This document shows positions 45,591-56,364 of a DNA stretch of 64,000 nt, in pieces. The translations under genes were made by a program, and so were the position numbers. Every line of letters begins with the position of its first letter. Positions within the stretch are counted from its first letter, which is position 1. The notes under the pieces were generated by a model, which saw only the letters and a list, made by a program, of their open reading frames with translations, made no database searches and had not been told where the DNA came from. This DNA comes from Microplitis mediator (lineage: Eukaryota; Arthropoda; Insecta; Hymenoptera; Braconidae), in the NCBI RefSeq assembly GCF_029852145.1, contig NC_079971.1:1922001-1986000 (forward strand), in the 5' to 3' direction.

Positions 45591-45773
45591 TACTGAAATT
45601 AGCTGACGTCTCATAATTTTTGGATTTTTTAAAAAACGATAAGTTATAAAATAGAAATATTTTTAAAAATTGCACCTGTAGTTTTTTAAATTTTCTACAT
45701 GTGCATTTTTTTTTTAAATTGATTTGTTAAAAAAATATTCAAAAATTGTAAACTGTTTGCTAACTTCAGGATA
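45591..45773. repeat. ATGATCCTGAAGTTAGC repeat copy
   Basis: The copy reads TACTGAAATTAGCTGACGTC at its left end and TTTGCTAACTTCAGGAT at its right end, with the family's central palindrome. It sits right beside the NTHL1 duplication breakpoint. Confidence 0.7.
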
Positions 45774-45803
45774 GGTATTTAATAAAAATTAACAAGTTAT
45801 CAC

Positions 45804-46452
45804 CTGTCGAATCAAATAATTTACTACAGTACTCGCAAAGTTCTCGATTTTCATCACTATCTTCTTGAGTTTGAGAATTGCAGTTCAATGAAGCTGCCTC
45901 TAGTTCTCTATGTTTTGATCTGACAGCTAAAGCTGAAGAATTCTCAGCATTCCTGGGGGATATTCTAATCAGTTGAACCAAAGGCGAATAACTTGGCGAG
46001 ATATTCAATTTTTCATTTACCAGACAAGTAGTCGATGAACTTTCAGCTACAGGTTCGGCAGCAAGAGTGACGTCTCGTTGTGTTGATGAACAGTCATAAT
46101 TATCATCAATCTAAAATTAAACAGACAAATGAGTGGATAATAAATAAATTTATTTAAAGATTTAAAATTATTTACTCTAGCGAGCGATGACTCCTCTGCA
46201 CTCTTCGGTACTTCAACCGGGTCAGCTGATTGAGAGTTATAACAAATTGATGAAACAATATCTTCAGCTGAATCTTCCACTTTAATTTTATCATCTTCAT
46301 TAATTTTGACAGAACCAGTCTGTTTATTATTTTTGTTTAAATTATTATTGAGATCGTTAAGTAAAAACTTCTTTGAATGTTTATTGTCATTGAGTTTTGA
46401 CAGATTAGAGGAATGAGGGGCTAGAGAGAGGATTGAATGAATGTCTTGGGCT
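45804..46452 (-). pseudogene. Two orphan exons of an unidentified gene
   Basis: Exons at about 46452-46176 and 46110-45804 have splice-compatible phase-0 ends and open frames. They encode polar sequence including HSILSLAPHSSNLSKLNDNK, DSAEDIVSSICYNSQSADPV, NISPSYSPLVQLIRISPRNA and a terminal ENRELCEYCSKLFDS. The last fragment looks like half of a CxxC zinc finger. No start codon is found, and no following exon was found before the NTHL1 duplicate. The donor phase would shift the NTHL1 copy out of frame. This may be a gene fragment or part of a gene I could not complete. Confidence 0.4.
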
Positions 46453-46496
46453 CTGAGGGTTGTAGTAGCCTCTCTCTAGCCCCTCGATTCCTCATT
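46403..46496. repeat. Inverted repeat with stem of about 24 bp
   Basis: GAGGAATGAGGGGCTAGAGA near 46408 is mirrored by TCTCTAGCCCCTCGATTCCT near 46472, with a 40-base loop. Confidence 0.8.
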
Positions 46497-46694
46497 GGAG
46501 GGGGTAGTTGGTCTATGGGGGTACGATGACATCACTTAAGCCAAAATTCCAAGTCTCAACTGCTAAACTTATATCATTAATTTGTTAGTTGACGGTGCAT
46601 CGACAAGTCATCTATATTTGATAATTAAAAATTAGTAAAACAGTTTATACCAACCAGTACTTGGATTAACACAAAATTTCTTATTTATAACAAC

Positions 46695-47075
46695 ATGGCG
46701 TCTCATAAACTACAACGTCGGATTCAAGCGCTGAAGAACATTCAATATGAGTATTTCGAAATTCAACGCCAAATCGATGATAAACTGGATGAAATAAAAA
46801 TTCAATTTGAACCAGCGATCGGAAATTTGAATAAAAGACGACACAGTATTATTGGTAGTTCCCACGAACCCGATGATGAGGAATATATAGCGATCGATGG
46901 CGGAGAAGAAACTACCAAAACAATTATGAGGAATTTAGAATGTGATGTAGAAGGTGAACTTGAAGGTGTTCCTAATTTTTGGTTAACTGTGTTACAAAAT
47001 AATAATACAACGAAAAGAATGATTCGTAAAAGAGACGTACCGATACTTAAATTCCCTGTGGAAAAGGTCTTATAA
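46695..47075 (+). CDS. Truncated, intronless NAP1-like ORF
   Basis: The 126-residue ORF starts MASHKLQRRIQALKNIQYEY and reads EIQRQIDDKLDEIKIQFEPA, then EGVPNFWLTVLQNN. This is the N-terminal dimerisation helix and first core strand region of nucleosome assembly proteins, which are usually more than 350 residues long. The acidic C-terminal core is missing. A single exon and truncation suggest a retrocopy that has lost its 3' part. The final stretch after LQNN (TTKRMIRKRDVPILKFPVEK) does not look like NAP1. It may be expressed as a short protein or may be a pseudogene. Confidence 0.65.
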   Translation: MASHKLQRRIQALKNIQYEYFEIQRQIDDKLDEIKIQFEPAIGNLNKRRHSIIGSSHEPDDEEYIAIDGGEETTKTIMRNLECDVEGELEGVPNFWLTVLQNNNTTKRMIRKRDVPILKFPVEKVL

Positions 47076-49416
47076 AATCTCATAAAAAAAATTGGCTATG
47101 AGAAAACGATCAGTATTTGTCCACGAAAAATCTCAAAAATTCTTATACAATTATTTTCTCATACATGGTGCATCAAAAAAAAATTTTTCTTAAAATTCTC
47201 ATATAAATCATCAGAATCTATAAGAAACAGAAGCTGTAATATTGTGATTATAAGTATTTATAAGTTTTCGAAAAATGTAAAGTTTACAATTGAGTAGATT
47301 TTGGAAATGAATAAGATTGTATGAGACGATTTCTGAAGTAATCATACAAGATTTGATACTGATTAATCAATGTGATTACAGTAATTTTCCATATAATAAC
47401 GAAAAAATTTATGAGATTGATTAAGGTTTATATGCTTACTTATTGAATTTTTTAGCATGAATTCAAAAAGTATTTATTATGTATACTCAAGAATATTTTT
47501 ATGAGTATTTATGCCGAAAATCCTTAGCAATCTATTCACCAAAAATCTATGAAATTGAGTCAGTTTATTTATTCATCAAAAATTACTCAAGTAATATTAA
47601 ATATTAAAGTCATGATGTATTATGGGATATACTATAAGGTACTTGTTGGTCTGTCAAATGACAGAGGATTACTCGAATAAAATCGTATTGAAATTTGGAA
47701 TATAACACTTCTGAAATAAATGTCTTACCAGGGACACTACATGTCGTAGGCGCGATCTCGTGGCGAGCACCGAACTACTCCCGCTGCTGCTGCCTAGCAC
47801 CGGTGACTTTCCCCTTCTCCATATCGATCTTTTCTCCCAAAAAATTTTTTCTCTTAGCTTAAGCAACTTTTGTTATTTTGGTCGGAGAATACAAAAATAC
47901 TTGCGTGCAATTTTTAAAAAGTTAAATGCCGTTTTTTCTGTTTTACGATTCTCTCACTAGTTAGAAACTACGAGAGTTCGACAAACATCGAAAAAAATAT
48001 TAGTTTTTATAAACAAATGCGCATAACAGAAGATTAGCGATGACTAAAAATTTTTATAACAGCTTATTTGAAAGATCGTTTAATCCTTTATAAAATCGGC
48101 CAGAATGTTTATTTTCGTATCTCTAATAGTTTAAAAGTTATATTAGTTTTTTAGTAGACAAATGAAGTAGCCGCTGCAACTTTTGTAGCACGTATTTTTT
48201 AAAAGTACAATAAAAAATTGAAAAAAATTTTTTCCTATACTTTGTTATATGTGGTCGTATTTGTAAATTTTATAAGATTCAGAAAAAAAATATAACAAAG
48301 TTGAAAATTTGTTTATAACAAATTGGTAAGTTAATAAACAATGAAATTGTTGATAAAAAAAATTTTTTTTTTTGTTACTTTATAGAGGACTGTCAATTAT
48401 GATTTTTAGATAAAAAATAATTTCTTAACTAATTATTTAAACCATCGAAATATAAAAAAAACGATTATAAACAATTAAAAATTATTATTAAGGAAAATTT
48501 TTTTTTTTTTAAATCATAATATTTGTAATAGAATGAATTTGTGAAAAAAAATTTTTTTAAAATATTGAAATAATCAATTTGTTTATAAAAAATTTATCAA
48601 CAAATGACGGAAAAATTTTTTTTTCCAAATCAATTGATATTTTGTATTAATGAAAGAACGATAATATGATGATTAAGAAAAAAAAAAATTTTTTTAGCAA
48701 CATTACTTAGATTTTTCAGTTTTTGTTCAAGTACAAAAATTATTATAAACAAAGTATGAATATTTTTTTAACTTTTATCGCGTGATCTTGTTGAGTATGT
48801 ATGTAAGAAAGGCTCCACGAAGCGAAAAATTTATACGACAATTATTTAAACATTTTTTCTCATTTACAATGAAGACGTAAGTTCGAGAAAATTTTGTTAG
48901 TTAACAATCGTTCAACTTGTTGAAAAATTAACTTTAAGTAAAATTTCCAACTGGAATAAATTATTTAAAGTGTTCAGAATACACCATAATTTTTTAAAAT
49001 TAAAAAAAATATATTTAATACCTTAAATAAATTAATTAATGTGTCGTACTCGCTTTTGACGCTGCGCGCGCAACTTAAGAATGTCGCGCGGAGACCCATT
49101 TTCAGCGTTAAATTAAAATTATAAATAATGGAGATAGAAATCCGGGAGGTGGGAGTTTTTTTTTGGAAATTTCCTCCTCTTTAAGAATCTTTTTGTTAGA
49201 TTTCTTAAATATTAATAGTTTATGAAATATTGGCAAAAAACGAAAAGCCTGTTTTTTTTCATCTTAATTTGTTTATAACTTTTGCAATTTTTTACGTGCT
49301 AATACAATCTTTTGGCACATTTTTCTAGACGTCATTCCGGATCCAATGAACTATCTCACCTAATTTTAAGAGCAGTATCTCTATTTTCGACCATTTTCAA
49401 CTTATCGACTAGACTA
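47076..49416. other. Gene-poor AT-rich stretch, unassigned
   Basis: No coding exon or clear terminal repeats are recognised. It has long poly-A/poly-T runs at 48350-48720 and a slightly GC-richer patch near 49050-49110 (CGCTGCGCGCGCAACTTAAG). It could contain old transposon remains that cannot be classified by eye. Confidence 0.4.
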
Positions 49417-49539
49417 TTAGAGTTCTTGAATACTAATACAGTCTACTTTTTATTCAAGGATCTTTTCAATAATTTAAATTATACATGTATTTTTTTTATT
49501 CAAAATAGATTTTTTTCGTTTATTTTTAATACACAAATT

Positions 49540-50746
49540 TTATTTCTTAACTTTCTTATTTTTAGTTGGACTTTTGATAGCAGAAGGGCAGGATTTGTTG
49601 AGTAGACATTGATCGCACTTTGGGTTTTGACCCAAGCAAACATTCTGCCCGAAACCAACGAACAGAAAATTTATTTCAGACCACAAGTCTCGGGGTAACC
49701 AGGACTCCAATTGTTTTCTCGTTTCCTCGGGAATGGTTGTAGGTTTTTTAACCCAGTGCAGACGGTTGCAGACTCTGTGGACGTGGGTATCGACTCCTAT
49801 TCCTGATACTTCATTCCAGGCAGACAACATCGCGAGATGTCCTACCTTAGGACCCACGCCCGGAAGACTACAAAGTTCTTTGATGTTACGAGGAATGTCT
49901 CCATTGTATTTCTCGATCAAAATCCCAGTTGTTTGTTTTATGAACTGCACCTTCCTCTGCAAAAATACAAAAAGGGGTTCAATATAAATGTTTATTTATC
50001 AAGAATTAAATTTTTCTTACCTTGACAAAACTGACTGGACGAATCAGCTGACCCAGGTCTTCATCAGACGTATCAATAATTTTTTTTGGATTGAACCCAT
50101 GTTCTCTCAGCCGCTTGACTACTGGATAAATCAACTGATCTCTTGTCAAAGTACTCATCATTACAGCAATTAGTGATTGATACCGACGAACTTCGGGTGC
50201 TATTTTAGGATCTGAGTTTATGTAAGCGTCCAATTGCTCTTCTGCCTGTGGGTTAATTACTTTCATTTCTTTTATCAGGTCCCATGTTTCTTGCCAGTTC
50301 TTCGGCGACCAGGTACTTGATTTCTCACCACCAGATTCCTCATATTTTATTTCAACAGGTTTACGTTTTCTTGATGTTTTTTTGGATTCTAAATCTTGTG
50401 ATTGAACTTCGGTTTCTTTTTCAACAGGTTCACGTTTTCTTGATGATTTTTTAGATTCTAAATCTTGTAATTGAACTTCGGTTTTTTTTTCAACAGGTTT
50501 ACGTTTTCTTGATGATTTTTTGGATTCTAAATCTTGTGATGGGATTTCAGTTTCTTTTTCAACAGGTTCACGTTTTCTTGATGTTTTTTTAGATTCTAAA
50601 TCTTGTGATGGGATTTCAGTTTCTTCTTCAACAGATTTAGTAGTTAATTTTTTTTTATCAGCTTTTGTTTTCTTACCAGAACGGATTACCCGTTGATTGT
50701 TTGAATCAGACATTTTAAAAAGTAGTTTTCGAATACAAGCAAACAT
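49540..50746 (-). CDS. NTHL1: Endonuclease III homologue, bifunctional DNA glycosylase/AP lyase
   Basis: Two exons, 50746-50021 and 49956-49540, join to 1143 nt (380 residues). The enzyme removes oxidised pyrimidines in base-excision repair. The helix-hairpin-helix reads LPGVGPKVG with catalytic K279, and GVDTHVHRV carries D298. The iron-sulfur cluster is C349-x6-C356-x2-C359-x5-C365. The N-terminal extension contains four 23-residue repeats (core QDLESKKSSRKRKPVEK) rich in Lys/Arg, like nuclear localisation signals. Met1 starts a short basic-hydrophobic leader (MFACIRKLLFK) that could act as a mitochondrial presequence. Met12 (MSDSNNQ) would give a nuclear form. Both inferences fit known dual targeting in the family. 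Confidence 0.93.
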
Positions 50747-51633
50747 TCAACTGACAAAAATAGTAAACATAGAAATAGTGTATAGTAAAATAATTTAGTA
50801 TATTACGTGCGAAAATTTATACTTTAATTTGTAATTATTGAATTATGTAATAATAAAAATAAAAAATAACAGTGAGTTTGAAGCTGACGTCATTTTTTAA
50901 ATTTTTAAATAAATGAATAAAATGTCAGTAGAATAAAAATTTAAAAATTGATAATTAGATACTTGAAAAATAAGTACGCGCATTTTTATGTGTGAATGTA
51001 CCAGATATAAAACAATTTAAAATCAATAAATTGATTAATTACAATAATGAAATTTAAAAAAAAGCGCGTGCTAATTTTTTAATTATTGAAATACGGATTT
51101 TTAAATTTTAAATTTACGTACTTTTTATTTATTTATTTATTCAAAAATTTTTAAAATCGATAATCGTCGGCTAAGTTCACACTCATAAAATAACCGACAT
51201 TTGAAAAAAAAAAGAAATTTATTTGATTCAAAATGTAATTAATTTATAAGAAATTTTCAAATAAATATTTTATGGAAAATAATTTTTTATTTTAGAAAAT
51301 TAGTTGATATTTTACATTAATTATAAAATTATTTACTGATGCTAAATTACAAACTTAAAAAAGGCAAAAGGTATGAACTATACATACATTTATTAGTTTA
51401 CGATAAATGAATAATTAGTTAATATTTTTTTTCAAATTATTATGAATAAGTAATAAATAAGTATGATAAGTTTTTTAAAATAACAAGATTATAATTAATA
51501 ACAAAATTAAATAAATAATAAATTATTTTTAAAACTGACAGAATACTGAAAATTATCTTAAGTAACGGCATTAATACTTGAGGTTTTGAATTTCCATAAT
51601 GAGGTTTTAAAATTCTAGACTTTAACAATAAAC
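50747..51633. other. Intergenic DNA between NTHL1 and the first kelch gene
   Basis: AT-rich with no ORF of note. It probably contains the NTHL1 promoter and the kelch 3' flank. Confidence 0.45.
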
Positions 51634-53856
51634 TTATTCTTTAAATTTTGATAAGAATAATTTCCATGGAATCCCGAGAGATTTTATTTGTTTTCGTGAC
51701 TTAGCAGCCAAGTTCGGATGGTGACGTTCCAAAGTTTTCCAAGCCAAGTATTCAAGTTTTGGAACAGTTATCCAGACAGAATATACTGCAGTAGAACATG
51801 ACGTACAATTCTAAATAAATAAAATATATTAATATATATTATGATATATCATATTGCTGATTATTATCCCTATCCATAAGTTCCCACACAGAAAAGAATT
51901 TCTCGCCCCAAAAAAATTTTTCTTGACTCAAAAAAATTTCTTAAGGCAGATAAAATTTTTTTTGAGACAAGTAAAAATTTTTTGCACCAAGAAATTCTTT
52001 TTTTCTTGTGGATAGAATCCACTCGGGTCAAAAACCGGATATAAATCATTACGTCGACTGATTTATATGCAGTTTTTGATGATCCTGAAGGTAGCAGACA
52101 ATTCAAAACTTTTGGATTTCTTTTTTGAACAATTAAATTTGAAGAAAAAAAAACTAAAAATATGCACATGTAGAAAATTTAAAAAACTACAGGTGCAATT
52201 TTTTCAAATATTTTTTTTCTTCTGGTTTATCGTCTAAAAAAAAATCAAAAAATTATTAGACGTCTGCTAACTTCAATATCATTTTTGGATGATCCTGAAG
52301 ATAGCAGACAATTCAAAATTTTTGGATTTCTTTTTTGAACAATTAAATTTGAAAAAAAAAAAACTAAAAATATGCACATGTAGAAAATTTGAAAAACTAC
52401 AGGTGCAATTTTTTCAAATATTTTTTTTCTTCTGGTTTATCGTCTAAAAAAAAATCAAAAAATTATTAGACGTCTGCTAACTTCAATATCATTTTTGGAT
52501 GATCCTGAAGGTAGCAGACAATTCAAAATTTTTGGATTTCTTTTTTGAACAATTAAATTTGAAAAAAAAAAAACTAAAAATATGCACATGTAGAAAATTT
52601 GAAAAACTACAGGTGCAATTTTTTCAAATATTTTTTTTCTTCTGGTTTATCGTCTAAAAAAAAATCAAAAAATTATTAGACGTCTGCTAACTTCAATATT
52701 ATAGTTTTGGACCCATTTGAGTTGATTCTATAAGAATTTTTGGATAGAAATATAATAATAATAATAATAAACACAATAAAAATGATAATTACTTCACCAC
52801 AGCGGGCATTTTGATTAAGAAACCCACCGCAGAGAAACAATCGTCCCTCTGATGTGGTGCACATCGAATGATAATCAACAGGAATTGGTAAAATGGTCCC
52901 TAATTTTTCCAAGCATGTCCATTGAAAACTTCTAAGATTCAGCTTCCAAACATCGTTATAAACATAATAATCTTTCTCTCCACCAGATAATATAACACTT
53001 GTTTCACCAGTTGTCGGATCGTCATATTGCGCAACTGCATATGCGTCTCTTTCTTTTTTTGGAAAACTCGTCTTGTGTCTTTTATCTCCATGGGTGTCAA
53101 ATTTTTTCCACTTACGAGTGACCAAATCAAAGGCAGGAATTTTCTGAAATAATTAATAATTTATGTCATCAAATAATTATTCAAATCTGACTTTAATTAA
53201 TTTATGTAAATTACCATGAAGCTTTCGTTGATTACAGGCCGACCCATAAACATAGTCCGCATATCAACGACTGGACGAAGAAGAAATATATGTCGTCCAT
53301 CAAATATCAAAGTATGGCCACTGAAGTATGGTTCATTAGGATCTTTTCCGGTACATTTATAAACACACTCCCATTTTAAATTATTTGTGTCAAGCCGGTA
53401 AACGTCAGCACAGTCTTTTTCATCATCCTTAGAACCTCCGATTGCGTAAAAATAATTTCCATGGGAAATAAAATTAACTGGAAACATAGAAGTTGGTATG
53501 TCTCCAGTTAATGGAACTACGCGCATAGTTTCAGTGTCCAAATCAAACTCATGTAATTTACTGGTCACAGCTGGAGAAAGTAAATTATTTAGAAAAGTTA
53601 AAATAATTAATTTTCTTTCATGAAATGCCGCTGCAAGTATGCTGTCCAGTCGAAATAATAAACGGTTTCCTTCATTCATAAACTTCCATTGTCGTGTCTC
53701 CAAACTGAAGACCATCAAATCAAGAGAACTGATTTTGAAACTGTAAAGATTTTTCCCATCGCAATAAAGTATTGGCTCCGTACGACACTTTGGTAATATT
53801 GGACTTTTAGTAACGTATTCAGTAAATTTGAATGGATTAAATTTAGATTTACTCAT
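51634..53856 (-). CDS. Kelch-repeat protein 1 (KLHDC10-type), diverged
   Basis: Three exons, 53856-53215, 53143-52793 and 51810-51634, join to 1170 nt (389 residues), with both introns in phase 0. Kelch signatures include ISHGNYFYAIGGSKDDEKDC with DVYRLDTNNLKWECVY, ILSGGEKDYYVYNDVWKLNL and LFLCGGFLNQNARC. The C-terminal exon (SVWITVPKLEYLAWKTLERH) aligns with the other three genes, but the BC-box Cys is replaced (LEYLAW for LEDICW). KLHDC10-family proteins are Cullin-2 substrate receptors. This copy may have lost Elongin binding. The second intron carries a triple repeat array. Confidence 0.82.
52081..52702. repeat. Three-copy tandem array of the ATGATCCTGAAGTTAGC repeat, period 210 bp
   Basis: Copies start at 52081, 52291 and 52501 and end GTCTGCTAACTTCAATATCA (third: ATATTA), each followed by TTTTTGGAT or TAGTTTTGGA linkers. 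They are nearly identical to each other. The array lies in the second intron of kelch gene 1. Confidence 0.93.
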
Positions 53857-54212
53857 TGTTCAGATAATTCTTGATAAACTTTTCTTATTTTATAGAAATA
53901 GAACAGACTTACTGCGTAGGTTATTTACACTTTGCACGCAAAAAGCAACAAGTAGCAACCAGCGTCTTGGTTTAAATTCATGTATGGACTAACATGTGCG
54001 ACTGCGCATGCGATATATGAATATGAATATATATATATATATATACTGTGTAAAGTTCTTGTGGTGTGAGTCTGAGTTTATTTGGTAATTAATTTCTGTT
54101 TCTTCTTATAAATGATTTCTTCTTAAAATTAAAGCTGGGCCGTACTAAAAAATTCTTGAATTTTCAATTTCTATTAATTTATTAATTGATTATCATTACA
54201 GCGATTTTTTAT
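53857..54212. promoter_or_regulatory. Upstream region of kelch gene 1
   Basis: Presumed promoter. It contains an (AT)n run near 54028-54044 and the palindromic GCGCATGCG at 54005-54013. The upstream cassettes shared by kelch genes 2 and 3 are not visible here. Confidence 0.3.
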
Positions 54213-54626
54213 GATCCTGAAGTTAGCCGACGTCTAATAATTTTTGGATTTTTTTTTAGACGGTAAATTTAAAAAAAAGAAATATTTTAAAAAATTGCAC
54301 CTGTAGTTTTGAAAATTTTCTACATGTGGATATTTTTAGTTTTTATTTTTTTTGTAAATGTTTTGTTTAAAAAAAATCCGAAAATTTTGAATTGTCTGCT
54401 AACTTCAGGATCATGATTTTTTATGATCCTGAAGTTAGCAGACATTTAAAAATTTTTGAATTTTTGTTTCAATGACTTAATTTAAAAAAAAAATAAAAAT
54501 AAAAATATGCACATGCAGAAAATTTAAAAAACTATATGGGCAATCTTTTCAAATATTTTTTTTAAATTTTTTATCGTCTAAAAAAAAATCCAAAAATTAT
54601 TAGACGTCTGCTAACTTCAGTATCAT
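54213..54626. repeat. Two adjacent, oppositely built ATGATCCTGAAGTTAGC repeat copies
   Basis: Copies span 54213-54414 and about 54425-54626. The first has the GACGTCTAATAATTTTTGGA half on the left and the second has it on the right, so they are inverted relative to each other. Confidence 0.85.
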
Positions 54627-55881
54627 GATTTTTTTACCTTTTGGAAAAATGCATAAGAAGTTCTTCGTAAAATTTTCGTGATTCAAGTTTTAAAAATATT
54701 TAAAACGTAACTAGAAATCTGAAATCCAGAAATTGAATTAATGCTGCGGAGATTAAGGGAATTCTAAATTAATCCCACTTTTTAAAAATATTTAATGACT
54801 CAACTGTCGTAAACGTACTGAAATTCTATTAATTAATTAAAAAAAATTTTAATTATTAAATTATTAAAATAAATATAAGGACTGTAGTTTAAATATTCCT
54901 CAAGTTTTAGCGGTAATTAATTTTTCGTTACAGATAATTAAATTATTAATCACCAATAATATAATAATATAATAAGTGTAAATGTGGCAGACATACGATA
55001 ATTTTTTAATTCCATATAAAAAAATTAAAGAATTAAAATAATAAAATTTAAAAAAATGCATGTACTTAATTTTGAATTGTCTCCATGCATTTTTTTATTG
55101 TTATTTTATAAACATTCCAATTTATTATTTCAAAATTTTTAAAATTGCCAGATGACCGCTAACTTTACTATCATTACATTTTTGGTGGATCTCTTCCGGT
55201 TTTTCAATCAAATGTCAAAAAACTTCTCCCAAAATCAAGTTTAAAAAATTAAATTACAAATTATAAATAAATATGTATGTAATTTTAACTAACAGTTTTG
55301 CTTACACTTACGACTGTATTATTTATGTAACGAGTAGTATATAGCCAATTGTCCGATAATATAATAATATTAATAATAATTACTGATAAGTTGGTATCCA
55401 AACTATGGATACCATTTCTGCGTCAAGTAACTTTTCATTTTATAAAAATTATCAATTTATCTCGGCTGCTATTCGAATAATTCTTATTAATACTTTTAAT
55501 AGCAACTTAATTTTTTATTGTCGTTACAAATTAATTTGGTTTAAAAACCTGGTCTAATATATATGATTTATATCACAACTAAAAATATATTAATGGTCTT
55601 TTTATCTATTGTTAATTATTGTTCTATTTGTCATGTTAGTTTATTGGATGAAAGTTGCTTTAAAAAATTCAGTTGGCCATTAAATCCTCGAAGTAGAGCT
55701 TAAAATTTTTTAAATTATTTATCTGAATGTTAGAATCGTAAGTAAAAAATTTATAGATTTCCATTATCGTAATTAATTAATTTTTAAGTATACGTTTTTC
55801 ATAGAAAAAAAATTACTGCCATTACATAACTCAATAATTGCATTAATTATTATTTTTTTTTTGTAGAAAATTCACACAAAA
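54627..55881. other. Intergenic DNA upstream of the small peptide gene
   Basis: AT-rich and unstructured. It ends in the presumed leader of the peptide gene. No other gene is seen. Confidence 0.4.
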
Positions 55882-56019
55882 ATGAAGTTATTTAAAATTG
55901 CACTGATATTTTTCATCATCTCCAGTAGTATTTTATTATCATCATCATGTTCTACAACAGACGTTTATTGTCGGGCTAGAATAGGATGCTTTCGTATTCG
56001 TAGGAGAAGTAATAATTGA
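55882..56019 (+). CDS. Small secreted cationic peptide, 45 residues
   Basis: The ORF begins MKLFKIALIFFIISSSILLS, a strong signal peptide, followed by a mature part of about 22 residues with three Cys and eight Arg (for example CRARIGCFRIRRR). It is below usual ORF length cut-offs. A start in good context (CAAAAATG) and related degraded sequence beside two paralogous kelch loci support it as a real gene. The composition suits an antimicrobial, venom or immune peptide, but that is an inference from charge and size. Confidence 0.6.
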   Translation: MKLFKIALIFFIISSSILLSSSCSTTDVYCRARIGCFRIRRRSNN

Positions 56020-56364
56020 GGAAAAAAATATAATTTTTTATGTAAATTAAAAATAAACAGTCTAATTAGTGATATAAATAATTAGAGCATAATAACAAAG
56101 ACATTAAATTTTTTATTGACATTTTTTATCATAAAAAACTAACAGTTAACTTTAAAAATAATTTAAGTTGGATTATTTATTTTAAATGTTGATGAATATT
56201 TGAAAAATTTTTGAATGTAAAAAATGTTTTACTTTTAAAAAGATTCTTATGATCGATTGATCTACTGGAGCTTGTAACAAATGTAGTTTCAAATAAATTT
56301 ATGACGATAATAATTCTGAGAGCTATTGTGTTATAAATAAAAAATAAATACAATTAATATTTTA

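Noticed and set aside
45003..46110. Chimeric gene joining the orphan exons to the NTHL1 copy
   Set aside because: The orphan exon donor leaves one base while the NTHL1 exon starts in phase 0, so the join would shift the glycosylase frame.
47669..47960. Opposed short ORFs near 47.7-47.9 kb
   Set aside because: They have no conserved motif, no clear splice context and low-complexity Ser content.
52081..52702. Possible CRISPR-like regular array
   Set aside because: The repeats are 200 bp with 8-bp linkers in a eukaryotic intron. They are tandem MITE copies.
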